From contig SHNG01000177.1 in NCBI GenBank assembly GCA_004295005.1, positions 1-51,938 on the forward strand: a stretch of DNA of 51,938 nt. The letters run 5' to 3'. The notes under the pieces were generated by a model. It saw only the letters and a program-made list of their open reading frames with translations, did not search any database and had not been told where the DNA came from. The position numbers were made by a program, and so were the translations under genes. Below are positions 1 to 8,223 of this stretch, piece after piece. How positions within the stretch are numbered: position 1 is the stretch's first letter; every line of letters starts with the position of its first letter. This DNA comes from Gammaproteobacteria bacterium. Lineage in GTDB: Bacteria > Pseudomonadota > Gammaproteobacteria > Xanthomonadales > Rhodanobacteraceae.

Positions 1-2
1 GG

Positions 3-503
3 CCGGACCTGTTCTCCGACGTGGTCCAGAATGGTCACAGCATGGAGGTCACCACGCACCTGCTGGTGAATCAGGTGGCCCCGGATGGGCGCAGCGGCAT
101 TGGTGAACTCGTCCTCGTGCAGAACCCCTTGCTGTACGGTTATTCACTTCCGCTGTTCAGCGGATTGGCGATGGCCACCCCGATTTCGGTGCGTACGCGC
201 TTGGCTCACTTTGCCATTGCGCTGTCGGTGATCTGGATTGCGCAGGCCCTCGGCGTGGTGGCAGAAGCCTTCAAGATGATTGCGTTCAATTCCGGCGCAG
301 CCGGTGCCAACGCCATCACCAAAGCCGGTATTTCACCGGATGTGATTGCACTGGGCTACCAGTTCGGTTATCTCATCCTGCCAGCGGTGGTCCCGGTGGC
401 ACTGTGGCTGGGATTGAACCGTCGTTTCATTGATAGCCTCGTGCACCCGGCCGAGGAACCAGACTCTGCGAACCAGGGTCCAAGCACCGGAACCCAGGAG
501 TAG
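3..503 (+). CDS. Exosortase H-associated membrane protein, C-terminal part (5' truncated by window edge)
   Basis: The reading frame is open from base 3, so the gene begins before the window; 166 residues are visible. The visible part has a hydrophilic loop, a segment reading VQNPLLYGYSLPLFSGLA, a membrane helix around AHFAIALSVIWIAQALG, and a last helix YLILPAVVPVALWLGL followed by a short acidic tail. I recognise this pattern (NPLxYxYxLPLF, then ALGYQxGYLILPxVVPxxLWL) from the exosortase H-associated membrane protein family, usually encoded beside xrtH, the sortase-like transpeptidase for IPTLxxWG-CTERM proteins. This is recall of the family, not a search result. The stop lies only 3 bp before gspE, so the two genes are almost certainly co-transcribed. 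xrtH itself should lie just upstream but cannot be seen. Confidence 0.62.
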   Translation, partial: PDLFSDVVQNGHSMEVTTHLLVNQVAPDGRSGIGELVLVQNPLLYGYSLPLFSGLAMATPISVRTRLAHFAIALSVIWIAQALGVVAEAFKMIAFNSGAAGANAITKAGISPDVIALGYQFGYLILPAVVPVALWLGLNRRFIDSLVHPAEEPDSANQGPSTGTQE

Positions 504-506
504 ACA

Positions 507-2252
507 ATGCCGGTCATGGCCGAGCCAGCCACAGCAAATGCATTGACCGAGGCGCCCGGCGGGACATCGCTGGATGAGCGCATCTGCCAATTTCTGGTGG
601 CCAAGGGTCGCCTCAAGGAAACCGATCTGGTGCGCGGTCGCAGGCTGCACGAGGAAGACCCTTCGGGACGACTGATCGCGCTGCTGACGCGGCTTGGCCT
701 GGTTTCCGAGCGCGACATGGCCGATGCGGTGGCCGAGGTCATGCAGTTGCCCTTGCTGGCCTCCAAGGACCTGCCGGAATCACCGCCCGCCAACGTGCAG
801 TTGTCGGTGCGCTTCCTCAAACATCATCACGTGGTCCCGATTGGCGAGACCGAGAGCGAGGTCAAGCTGTTGATCGCCGATCCGGCCGACCACTATCCGC
901 TCGAAGCCATTGCCCTGGCGACCGGGCGCAAGGTATCGCTCAGTGTGGGTTTGCGCCCGGACATCGATGACCTGATCGAGCGTTATTACGGTCAGGGCCG
1001 CTCGGCGATGGGCTCGATCGTGGAAAGCCTGAGCGAAGACAACGCGCGCAGCGAGGATGACATCGAACATCTGCGTGACCTCGCCTCCGAAGCGCCGGTC
1101 ATCCGCCTGGTCAACCTCGTCATCCAGCGCGCGGTCGAGCAGCGTGCATCGGACATTCACATTGAACCCTTCGAGAGCCGGCTCAAGGTGCGCTACCGCA
1201 TCGACGGCGTGCTGCATGAAGTGGAATCACCGCCAGCGGCATCGACTGCCGCGGTGATCTCGCGCGTCAAGATCATGGCCAAGCTCAACATTGCCGAGCG
1301 CCGCCTGCCGCAGGATGGGCGCATCATGATCCGGGTGCAGGGCAAGGAGCTCGATCTGCGCGTATCCACGGTGCCGACCTCGCACGGTGAATCGGTGGTG
1401 ATGCGTATCCTGGATCGCGAAGCCGTGGTGTTTGATTTCCAGACCCTGGGCTTCACCGACGAATTCCTGCCCAAGTTCAACAAGGTGCTGGAACTGCCGC
1501 ACGGCATCCTGCTGGTGACCGGCCCCACCGGATCAGGCAAGACCACCACGCTGTACACGGCGTTGAGCAAGCTCAATACACCGGACGTCAAGATCATCAC
1601 CGTCGAGGATCCGGTCGAGTACCAGATCGAGGGTATCAACCAGATCCAGGCCAAGCCGGCGATCGGACTCGACTTCTCGCATGCATTGCGATCCATCGTG
1701 CGCCAGGATCCGGACATCATCATGATCGGCGAAATGCGCGATCTGGAAACCGCGAAGATCGCGATCCAGTCGGCGCTGACCGGCCACCTGGTGCTGTCGA
1801 CCCTGCACACCAACAATGCCGCCGGTGGTATCACCCGACTGCTCGACATGGGCGTCGAGGATTATCTCCTGACCTCGACGGTGAACGGCATTCTTGCCCA
1901 GCGCCTGCTGCGCCGCCTCGATCCGGCAACCGCGCAGCCTTACGATGCCTTGCCGGAAGTGATTCGCGAATTCGGTCTCGAAAAGCTGACCAGCAAGCGC
2001 CCGATCCAGTTGTACAAGCCGGTTGGAAGCCAGGCCAATCCCAGCGGTTACTTTGGACGTACCACGATCATGGAGTTCCTGGTCATGACCGACGCGGTTA
2101 GGCGCCTGGTCATGCAGCATGCGGGCATGGGTGAGATTGAAGCGCAGGCGCGCGCCGATGGCATGCGCACCATGTACGAAGACGGATTGGCTAAGGCATT
2201 GGCCGGCCAGACCACCATCGAGGAAATCCTGCGCGTCACGCAGGAGGGGTGA
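507..2252 (+). CDS. gspE: Type II secretion system ATPase GspE (XpsE)
   Basis: The 581-residue cytoplasmic ATPase powers pseudopilus assembly and binds the inner membrane through GspL. Residues 30-160 match the N-terminal T2SSE domain. The C-terminal ATPase carries Walker A GPTGSGKTT (about 338-346), the Asp box, Walker B IIMIGEMRD (about 403, GEMRD instead of the usual GEIRD) and the His box TGHLVLSTLHTNNAA. The usual zinc-binding tetracysteine (CxxC...CxxC) between AQRLLRRL and GYFGRTTIMEF is absent: the stretch reads LRRLDPATAQPYDALPE and later YKPVGSQANPSGYFGR, and the protein has one Cys in total, near the N-terminus. The gene starts 3 bp after the exosortase-associated gene and is followed by a repeat element before gspF. 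Confidence 0.96.
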   Translation: MPVMAEPATANALTEAPGGTSLDERICQFLVAKGRLKETDLVRGRRLHEEDPSGRLIALLTRLGLVSERDMADAVAEVMQLPLLASKDLPESPPANVQLSVRFLKHHHVVPIGETESEVKLLIADPADHYPLEAIALATGRKVSLSVGLRPDIDDLIERYYGQGRSAMGSIVESLSEDNARSEDDIEHLRDLASEAPVIRLVNLVIQRAVEQRASDIHIEPFESRLKVRYRIDGVLHEVESPPAASTAAVISRVKIMAKLNIAERRLPQDGRIMIRVQGKELDLRVSTVPTSHGESVVMRILDREAVVFDFQTLGFTDEFLPKFNKVLELPHGILLVTGPTGSGKTTTLYTALSKLNTPDVKIITVEDPVEYQIEGINQIQAKPAIGLDFSHALRSIVRQDPDIIMIGEMRDLETAKIAIQSALTGHLVLSTLHTNNAAGGITRLLDMGVEDYLLTSTVNGILAQRLLRRLDPATAQPYDALPEVIREFGLEKLTSKRPIQLYKPVGSQANPSGYFGRTTIMEFLVMTDAVRRLVMQHAGMGEIEAQARADGMRTMYEDGLAKALAGQTTIEEILRVTQEG

Positions 2253-2260
2253 GTCGTGAA

Positions 2261-2431
2261 GCCGGGAATAGGGACGCGGGACACGGGACTCGGAAACGCG
2301 GGTGCAACTCGTGATTCCATGCGCCCTTTCTCCTGCAATTCCCTGATCCCGGATTTCAATTGTCGAGCGGCTGGCATTCCGGAGTCCGGGCTTTTACCCG
2401 AATCCCGATTTTCGAATCCCGAATCCCGGAT
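2261..2431. repeat. Xanthomonad-type palindromic repeat between gspE and gspF
   Basis: The 185-bp gap between gspE and gspF is filled by an element whose left arm (2261-2302) is a run of imperfect GGGA(A/C)(T/A)(A/C)GGGA units and whose right arm (2379-2431) is a run of CCCGAATCCCGA units, so the arms are roughly inverted to each other. The interior contains GCAAC, GTGATTCC and GCGCCCTTTCTCC in the same order as the copy at 4096-4236. Iterated GGGATTCGGGATTCGGG arms are common in Xanthomonas and Lysobacter intergenic DNA. A short open frame through this element is not a gene. Confidence 0.7.
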
Positions 2432-2437
2432 CCAGCC

Positions 2438-3655
2438 ATGACCCTGTTCCACTACAAGGCGATCACGCCATCCGGCGAAGTGCTCGAAGGCCAGATGGAT
2501 GTGGCCTCGCACGACGAGGTCGTCAACAAGCTGCAGGATGCCGGCAACATCCCGCTGGATGTGCGGGATGCGGCCAGCGTTGAATCGAAGGGTCTGTTGG
2601 CTGCCTTGCTGAAGAAGCCCACCCTGACCGATGCGCAGGTGGTGCAATTCACCCAGCAGTTGGCAACCTTGCTCGGCGCGGGTCAGCCGCTGGATCGCGC
2701 CCTGCAAATCCTGCTCGACCTGCCGGAAAGCGAAAAGGCGCGCAATCTGCTGGAGCGCGTTCGCGACGTGGTGCGCGGCGGTGCCACCCTGTCCGATGCG
2801 CTGGAAGCGGAACGCGGCACCTTCTCGCGCCTGTATGTGAACATGGTGCGCGCCGGCGAAGCGGGCGGATCACTGGAAGACACGTTGCGCCGCCTGGCCG
2901 ATTACCTGGAGCGTTCGCGTGCGCTGAAGTCCAGCGTGATCAACGCGTTGATCTACCCGGCATTCCTCGTTGGCATGGTGCTGGTGTCGTTGTTTGTGCT
3001 GCTGGTCGTGGTGGTGCCGCAATTCGAGCAGATGTTTGCCGACATGGACGTGCAGCTCCCCTTGCTCACCCGGATCGTGGTTGGTGTCGGCTCCGCCCTG
3101 CAAACCTTCTGGCCGCTGATACTCTTCGGAATCTTCGTACTGGTGGCCTGGTTGCGTCGCCAGATGGCCGAAGCGGAATCCCGAATGGCCATCGACGAGC
3201 GCCTTTTGCGAACCCGCATTGTTGGCGAGTTGTTGCGCAAGCTGGAAACGGCGAGGCTGTCCCGCACCCTGGGCACCCTGCTCAAGAATGGGGTGCCCCT
3301 GCTGGGCGCAATGACCGTTGCGCGCAATGTCATGGGGAACGCGGCGCTGGGTTTGGCTGTCGAAAAGGCCGCGGAAGAAGTGAAAACCGGCAGTGGTCTG
3401 GGTTTTGCACTCGGTCAATCCAAACAGTTTCCGAAACTGGCCCTGCAAATGATCAGCGTGGGCGAGGAATCCGGCGAGTTGGATACCATGCTGTTGAAGG
3501 TGGCCGACACCTTCGACGTGGAGGTGCGCAACACGCTGGAGCGCCTGCTGGCTGCCCTGGTGCCGGTGACAACCGTGGTCATGACCGTGGTGGTAGCCAT
3601 CATCATGATGGCCATCATCCTGCCGATCCTGACCTTGACCAGTTCGATTCAATGA
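2438..3655 (+). CDS. gspF: Type II secretion system inner membrane protein GspF
   Basis: The 405-residue polytopic inner-membrane platform protein couples GspE to pseudopilin polymerisation. The start at ATG 2438 gives MTLFHYKAITPSGEVLEG, the normal GspF N-terminus; the longer open frame upstream is repeat DNA. Two T2SSF domains are visible (about 65-190 and 265-390), each with the E-x-G-E pattern (MVRAGEAGGSLEDTL and MISVGEESGELDTML). Hydrophobic segments lie near 170-190 (LIYPAFLVGMVLVSLFVLL), 220-245 and 375-400 (VMTVVVAIIMMAIILPILTL). The stop TGA overlaps a possible gspG ATG at 3652. Confidence 0.96.
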   Translation: MTLFHYKAITPSGEVLEGQMDVASHDEVVNKLQDAGNIPLDVRDAASVESKGLLAALLKKPTLTDAQVVQFTQQLATLLGAGQPLDRALQILLDLPESEKARNLLERVRDVVRGGATLSDALEAERGTFSRLYVNMVRAGEAGGSLEDTLRRLADYLERSRALKSSVINALIYPAFLVGMVLVSLFVLLVVVVPQFEQMFADMDVQLPLLTRIVVGVGSALQTFWPLILFGIFVLVAWLRRQMAEAESRMAIDERLLRTRIVGELLRKLETARLSRTLGTLLKNGVPLLGAMTVARNVMGNAALGLAVEKAAEEVKTGSGLGFALGQSKQFPKLALQMISVGEESGELDTMLLKVADTFDVEVRNTLERLLAALVPVTTVVMTVVVAIIMMAIILPILTLTSSIQ

Positions 3656-3666
3656 GGAGCACGAAA

Positions 3667-4089
3667 ATGAACAAGTCCAACCTGCGCACGATGCGCCCGC
3701 TGCCGCGCGCAGCCGGTTTCACCCTCATGGAGATGATCGCCGTGATCGTGCTGCTTGGCATCGTCATCACCATTGTCGGTGGCGGCATGATGAACACCTT
3801 CGGCGGCGGCAAGTGGAAAGCCGGCACGATCCAGGTCAAGAAGCTCTCCGGTTCCGTTGAGCAATACCAGATGAGCGTGGGTTCCTACCCGAATTCGCTG
3901 GAGGACCTCACCAAGCGCGAAGGCTTGGGGCCGTACGCGAAAGACACCGACCTCAAGGACCCGTTCGGCCATCCCTTCGTCTACAAGAAGCCGGGCGATG
4001 CCGGTCGTGATTTCGACATCATCTTCCTCGGCAAGGATGGCAAGCCCGGTGGCGACAGCCAGGACAAGGACTACGGAAGCTGGGAGTGA
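3667..4089 (+). CDS. gspG: Major pseudopilin GspG
   Basis: The 140-residue major pseudopilin forms the periplasmic pseudopilus. ATG 3667 was chosen because GAGGAG at 3654-3659 sits 7 bp before it; an in-frame ATG at 3652 overlaps the gspF stop and would add five residues. The prepilin cleavage site is AAG^FTLMEM with Glu at +5, followed by a hydrophobic helix. The C-terminal globular part has the GspG pattern (YPNSLEDLTKREGLGPY, then LKDPFGHPFVYKKPG, then FDIIFLGKDGKPGG), including the acidic residues of the calcium-binding loop near the end. A repeat element follows before gspH. Confidence 0.96.
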   Translation: MNKSNLRTMRPLPRAAGFTLMEMIAVIVLLGIVITIVGGGMMNTFGGGKWKAGTIQVKKLSGSVEQYQMSVGSYPNSLEDLTKREGLGPYAKDTDLKDPFGHPFVYKKPGDAGRDFDIIFLGKDGKPGGDSQDKDYGSWE

Positions 4090-4095
4090 TTGGGG

Positions 4096-4236
4096 CCGGG
4101 ATTCGAAATTCGGGATTTGGGATTCGGAAATAGCAACGTGAGGTTTCCGCGCTCCTCCGCGACAATGCTTGGCTGCGCAATTGCCGGCAGTGAGAAGTTG
4201 GCCGCGAATCCGGCTCTCCCGAATCCCCAATCCCCG
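4096..4236. repeat. Xanthomonad-type palindromic repeat between gspG and gspH
   Basis: This is a second copy of the element seen at 2261-2431. The left arm (4096-4129) reads GGGATTCGAAATTCGGGATTTGGGATTCGG in effect, the right arm (4205-4236) CGAATCC...CCCGAATCCCCAATCCCC, and the 75-bp interior has GCAACGTGA, TTTCCGCGCTCCTCC and GCAATTGCCGG. Arms are inverted with respect to each other. It occupies most of the 171-bp gap and leaves gspH with no recognisable ribosome binding site just upstream of its start. Confidence 0.7.
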
Positions 4237-4260
4237 CTTTCAACAGCCGGACGGCTGGTC

Positions 4261-4722
4261 ATGCCGAATCCAGGCCGTTCAGCCGGCTTCACCATGATCG
4301 AGATGATCGTGGTGGTGGTGATGATCGGCATCATTGCCAGCGTGGTGGCTTTTTCGTTCACCCAGAGTCTTTCAGGGGCGCGCATCCAGGCTGCAAGCCG
4401 CGATCTGGTGGCGGCGCTTCGCTACACGCGTGGGCAGGCCATCGTGAAGGGCGAGCAAAAGGTGTTGACCCTGGACCTCGAGCACAACACCTACCAGGCG
4501 CCTGGCAAGTCCAGCAAGGAGCTTCCCAAGAACATGAAGCTGCGGTTGACCACGGCGCAGCAGGAACTGGTCAGCGACACTTCGGGCGGCATCCGCTTTT
4601 TCCCCGACGGCAGTTCCACCGGAGGCAACATCGCAGTCGTGCTCGGTGAGCGCGAATGGCGGATCAATGTGGGCTGGCTGACCGGGGAAGTCACCTTGGA
4701 CGAGTCGGAGTCGAAGCGGTGA
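4261..4722 (+). CDS. gspH: Minor pseudopilin GspH
   Basis: The 153-residue minor pseudopilin is part of the pseudopilus tip/shaft. ATG 4261 gives a short positively charged leader, MPNPGRSAG^FTMIEM, with the Gly(-1), Phe(+1) and Glu(+5) needed for prepilin peptidase processing. It continues with a hydrophobic helix (IVVVVMIGIIASVVAFSF) and the GspH/FimT fold region: AASRDLVAALRYTRGQAIVKGE and IRFFPDGSSTGGNIAVVL, the latter being the conserved FxPdGsstGG motif. The stop overlaps the preferred gspI start by 4 bp (GTGA), indicating translational coupling. Confidence 0.94.
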   Translation: MPNPGRSAGFTMIEMIVVVVMIGIIASVVAFSFTQSLSGARIQAASRDLVAALRYTRGQAIVKGEQKVLTLDLEHNTYQAPGKSSKELPKNMKLRLTTAQQELVSDTSGGIRFFPDGSSTGGNIAVVLGEREWRINVGWLTGEVTLDESESKR

Positions 4723-5333
4723 CGAACTACCTCGCGGCCGCGCGGTCCGTTCGGATCATGCGCAAGCCCCTGCCCAAAGCCGAACGTGGATTCACCCTGA
4801 TCGAAATGATCGCGGCTTTCGTGATCTTCGCCATTGCGGTTGGTGCCTTGATGCAGATCCTCACCCAGTCGCTGCACAACGCCCGGCAGTCGCGTGACGA
4901 AACACGGGCGGCGTTGTGGGCACAAACCCTGCTGGACAACGTGGGCATCGGCGAGCCGGTCGAGGCAGGCAGCAGCAGTGGCGAATTCGACCGCGAGTTC
5001 CGCTGGCAAATGCAGATCGATCAGATTGACCCGCAACTCATCATGGTGAGCGCCGGTGACCATTCCCAGGATGCAGGCCAGGCCCTGGCTGCGGCTTCCG
5101 GTCAGGAGTTGCCACAGATCGATCTGTTCCATGTGGATTTGCGGGTCACCTGGGGCAATGGCAGTCATGAGCACAGCGCGCGTTTCTCCACATTGCGCAC
5201 TGCCGGTTCCGACATGGCGGAGCGCCGATCCTCCGGCGGCAGTCGTGTGGGTCGTTCGATGGGGCCGGTGGATTTGTCTGGTGGACAGCAAGGCGCAAAT
5301 CGGGCCGCGCCTGAAGAAGGGCGCCGCAAGTGA
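4719..5333 (+). CDS. gspI: Minor pseudopilin GspI, with C-terminal extension
   Basis: This is a minor pseudopilin of the T2SS tip complex. Two starts are possible. GTG 4719 overlaps the gspH stop and has GGAG 8 bp upstream, giving a 23-residue leader and 204 residues. ATG 4758 gives a conventional short leader MRKPLPKAERG^FTLIEM but lacks a ribosome binding site. The mature N-terminus has Glu+5 and a hydrophobic helix. GspI is normally around 120-130 residues; here the fold ends near FSTLRTAG and is followed by about 40 residues of low-complexity Ser/Gly/Arg sequence (SSGGSRVGRSMGPVDLSGG and on), an unusual tail. Confidence 0.9.
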   Translation: MTNYLAAARSVRIMRKPLPKAERGFTLIEMIAAFVIFAIAVGALMQILTQSLHNARQSRDETRAALWAQTLLDNVGIGEPVEAGSSSGEFDREFRWQMQIDQIDPQLIMVSAGDHSQDAGQALAAASGQELPQIDLFHVDLRVTWGNGSHEHSARFSTLRTAGSDMAERRSSGGSRVGRSMGPVDLSGGQQGANRAAPEEGRRK

Positions 5334-6067
5334 GCGCCATGGGCCGGCACAAATCCATTTCCGGATTCACCCTGATCGAGGTGTTGCTTGCGACTTTGCT
5401 GCTGGCCGTGTTGCTGGCTGCCGCATTCGGCGGCATCCGCTCTGCGGTCAAGGGCATGACCGCCGGTGAAGCATTGATCGATCGTACCAACCGCCTGCGC
5501 GTCGCCCAGGAATTCATCCGCCACCAGATCAGTCGCATCCTGCCCTTGCCCTTTGGCGAGAAAAAGGGGGGGGAAGGCAACCTCCTGTTTCAGGGCGACC
5601 GCGACTTCATGCGGTTTGTCGCCCCCATGCCCGGTTATCTCTCCAATGGTGGAGCCTACGTGCAGACCCTGGAGCTGGCCAATACAGGCAACGGCAAGCA
5701 ACTGCTGTTCACCCATGCAATGCTGAACGGATTCGACCTGGAAAAGTTGAACAAGTCGGATGTCGAACCGGTGATCCTGATGGACCAGATCGACAGCGGT
5801 GAATTCGAGTACCGCACGCTGGATGACCAGGGTGAGCTTGAAGACTGGTCCGATGACTGGGACGAGGAAGGGTCGACGCCAGTCATGGTCCGTATCACGC
5901 TCAAGATGCGCCCGCAGGCCTTGGTAGGCTGGCCGGACATGGAAATACCCCTCGTCCTGGGCGCAGGCGCGGCGCGTCAGTCGGGCGGAGTCGGGGTTCG
6001 TTTCGATGACATCCCGCCACCGCCCAATCCGGCCAACGAATCCCGTGGAACCCAGCCCGAACGATGA
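5330..6067 (+). CDS. gspJ: Minor pseudopilin GspJ
   Basis: The 245-residue minor pseudopilin joins GspI and GspK at the pseudopilus tip. GTG 5330 overlaps the gspI stop; an ATG at 5339 is an alternative. The leader MSAMGRHKSISG^FTLIEV has the Gly(-1), Phe(+1) and Glu(+5) signature, followed by LLATLLLAVLLAAAFGG. The C-terminal half (FEYRTLDDQGELEDWSDDW and MVRITLKMRPQALVGWPDM) fits the GspJ fold, with a strongly acidic stretch and a Pro-rich tail. A run of seven G residues lies at about 5567-5573, a site where sequencing or replication slippage could occur; the frame stays open across it. Confidence 0.92.
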   Translation: MSAMGRHKSISGFTLIEVLLATLLLAVLLAAAFGGIRSAVKGMTAGEALIDRTNRLRVAQEFIRHQISRILPLPFGEKKGGEGNLLFQGDRDFMRFVAPMPGYLSNGGAYVQTLELANTGNGKQLLFTHAMLNGFDLEKLNKSDVEPVILMDQIDSGEFEYRTLDDQGELEDWSDDWDEEGSTPVMVRITLKMRPQALVGWPDMEIPLVLGAGAARQSGGVGVRFDDIPPPPNPANESRGTQPER

Positions 6068-6999
6068 ACACGAACCATCAATCCGCAAGGTTCCGCAGGG
6101 GCGCGCGCAGGCAAGCGGGTGTTGCCTTCGTGTTGGTGATGTGGGTGATTGCCATGCTTTCGGTGGTGCTCGGCAGCTTCGCCCTGATTGCGCGCACCGA
6201 CGCCATGCAATCGAGGCACCTGTTTGATACCACCAGGGCTCGCTATGCCGCCGAAGCCGGGTTGAACCTTGCGGTCTATGGACTCAGCAAGTCCGACCCT
6301 GAACAGAAATGGATGGCCGATGGGCGTCCGTATTCGGTCACCTTCGATGATATCCAGGTGGAACTGAGCATCACTGATGACTCCGGCAAGATCGACATCA
6401 ACGCGGCGGATTCCGCGGGACTCAAGAATCTCTTCGTCGGTGCCGGCGTGGAGGAGCCGCAGGCCGAGGAACTGGCGGATGCCATCGTCGACTGGCGTGA
6501 TCCGGATGACCTGAGTTCGCTGCATGGCGCCGAGCGCGACGACTACCGGGCCGTCGATCTGCCTTATGGTCCGCGCAATGCTCCGTTTGAAACCCTGTCG
6601 GAGATCCAGCAGGTTCTCGGCATGAACTATGAGCTTTACAGCAAGATCGAACCGGCCATCACCATGTATTCGGGGCGCAGCACGCCGAGTGCCGCTTATG
6701 CCCCGATCGAGGCATTGATGGCCATCCCCGGCATGACCCTTGAGCAGGCACAACAATTGATTGCCCAGCGCCAGGCCCTGGCGCCCGGCCAGTTGGGCCA
6801 GGGAAATGCAGGCCTGACCATGCCCGACGGCTCGCCCTTGATGGCGGATGGTGGGGGGCTCACGTATAGTGTCAAATCCCGTGCCAGTCTCCCGAACGGA
6901 GCGAGCACCGTGCTGGATGCAACGGTTCGCATGGGCGGGATGAATTCGGCGGGGCGACCTTTTGTCGTGCTCCGCTGGCGTGATGGCGAGAACTCGTAA
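6064..6999 (+). CDS. gspK: Minor pseudopilin GspK
   Basis: The 311-residue GspK is the large minor pseudopilin capping the pseudopilus tip. Its ATG overlaps the gspJ stop (ATGA). The leader RRGARRQAG precedes VAFVLVMWVIAMLSVVLGSF; as in other GspK proteins there is no Glu at +5. The conserved GspK region with SGKIDINAADSAGLKNLF, LADAIVDWRDPDDL and FETLSEIQQVLGM is clear, containing the helix-hairpin-helix-like insertion and calcium-site acids of the family. It is translationally coupled with its neighbours. Confidence 0.94.
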   Translation: MNTNHQSARFRRGARRQAGVAFVLVMWVIAMLSVVLGSFALIARTDAMQSRHLFDTTRARYAAEAGLNLAVYGLSKSDPEQKWMADGRPYSVTFDDIQVELSITDDSGKIDINAADSAGLKNLFVGAGVEEPQAEELADAIVDWRDPDDLSSLHGAERDDYRAVDLPYGPRNAPFETLSEIQQVLGMNYELYSKIEPAITMYSGRSTPSAAYAPIEALMAIPGMTLEQAQQLIAQRQALAPGQLGQGNAGLTMPDGSPLMADGGGLTYSVKSRASLPNGASTVLDATVRMGGMNSAGRPFVVLRWRDGENS

Positions 7000-7005
7000 C
7001 CTGCC

Positions 7006-8223
7006 GTGAAAGAAGCCCTGGACAGACTGTTGGCGCGTCTGCGCATGCGCCTTGCCAAGACTCCCATACCCCGGTTCTTCAACTGGTGGGGGACGGAGTT
7101 GCTCGCCTGCCTGCCCGAGCGCTGGCGAAAGGTGATTGCCGGCAGCAGCGAGGCGCTGCTGGTGGAGCAGGACCCGGAGGAGTTTGTGGTATCGCGCGAG
7201 CGCGAGCGCCACACGGCCGAACTGGGCCGGATCGCACGCAACCTGGGCGCGGAAGCGCAGGTGGCGGAATTCCGACGATTGCAGGCGTCCATCCAGAATC
7301 CTGCGTTGCGAACCATTTTCTGCATTCCGGAAGCTTCCACGCTGACCCGCAACCTGACCCTGCCTGCCGCGGCAGAGGACAACCTGCGCCAAGTGCTCGG
7401 CTTCGAGATGGATCGGCAGACTCCATTCAAGGCGGATCAGGTGTATTTCGACAGCCGCATCGTGGCGCGTGACTCCGCGTTACGCAGCCTGCGGGTCGAG
7501 TTGATCGTCCTGCCGAAAACCCTGCTGGATCCGCAGCTCGCATCCTTCGGCGGCGGGGCCATCGATTTCGACGCGGTGGATGTGCGTAGCCGGGCAAGCG
7601 GCGATGGCGCACGTCGAGGCATCAACCTGCTGCCGGTGGAGAAGCGGGCGCGGCGTCGGGACATGCGACTTCCGCTCAACCTGGGCTTGGCTGCTGCCGC
7701 CGTCTTGCTGCTTTTGTTCAACATGTCCGAGTCGCTCGGCAATCGTCAGATTGCGGTGGAGACCATGCAGGCGGAAGTCGACAAGGCAGCCGCAGCGGCG
7801 CGCGAAGTGGTGGATTTGAAGAAGAGCCTGCAGGATTCAATCGATGGCGCCAATTTCCTCTCGGAGAAAAAGCGCAACGGCGTGCTGACCATCGCGTTGC
7901 TCAACGATCTGGCCGGCCGACTCAATGACGACACCTATCTGGAGCGCCTGAGCGTTGAGCGCAACCAGATCCAGATCCAGGGCCAGAGCAAGGAGGCCGC
8001 CAGTCTCATCAATGTGCTCGGGGATTCTCCATTCCTCGGCAATCCCAAGCTGGAAGGCCAGATCCAGCCGGACCCGCGTACCGGCAAGGACCGCTTCACC
8101 ATCAGTGCGGAGCCCCGGCGCGCCACTCCAGCACAGGCAAGCCCGGATGCGCAGGATGCAGGGCCGCAAGCCACGGTGAGCGGCGATGGCGAGCCCAAGG
8201 AGGACAGCGATGGCACGCCTTGA
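7006..8223 (+). CDS. gspL: Type II secretion system protein GspL
   Basis: The 405-residue bitopic inner-membrane protein recruits GspE and pairs with GspM. The N-terminal cytoplasmic half is PilM/actin-fold-like (LRQVLGFEMDRQTPFKADQV, then LRVELIVLPKTLL). One membrane helix is at about 225-240 (LGLAAAAVLLLLFNM), followed by a coiled coil (VETMQAEVDKAAAAAREVV) and a PilN-like ferredoxin-fold domain (LLNDLAGRLNDDTYLERLSV). The C-terminus is a 40-residue Pro/Ala/Asp tail. GTG 7006 is the first start after the gspK stop at 6999. The 3' end overlaps gspM by 14 bp. Confidence 0.93.
   Translation: MKEALDRLLARLRMRLAKTPIPRFFNWWGTELLACLPERWRKVIAGSSEALLVEQDPEEFVVSRERERHTAELGRIARNLGAEAQVAEFRRLQASIQNPALRTIFCIPEASTLTRNLTLPAAAEDNLRQVLGFEMDRQTPFKADQVYFDSRIVARDSALRSLRVELIVLPKTLLDPQLASFGGGAIDFDAVDVRSRASGDGARRGINLLPVEKRARRRDMRLPLNLGLAAAAVLLLLFNMSESLGNRQIAVETMQAEVDKAAAAAREVVDLKKSLQDSIDGANFLSEKKRNGVLTIALLNDLAGRLNDDTYLERLSVERNQIQIQGQSKEAASLINVLGDSPFLGNPKLEGQIQPDPRTGKDRFTISAEPRRATPAQASPDAQDAGPQATVSGDGEPKEDSDGTP

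Noticed and set aside
2256-2441. A 61-codon frame between gspE and gspF
   Set aside because: It is translated palindromic repeat (repeated GIGTRDTG and ESRFSNPESR-type sequence) and not a gene.
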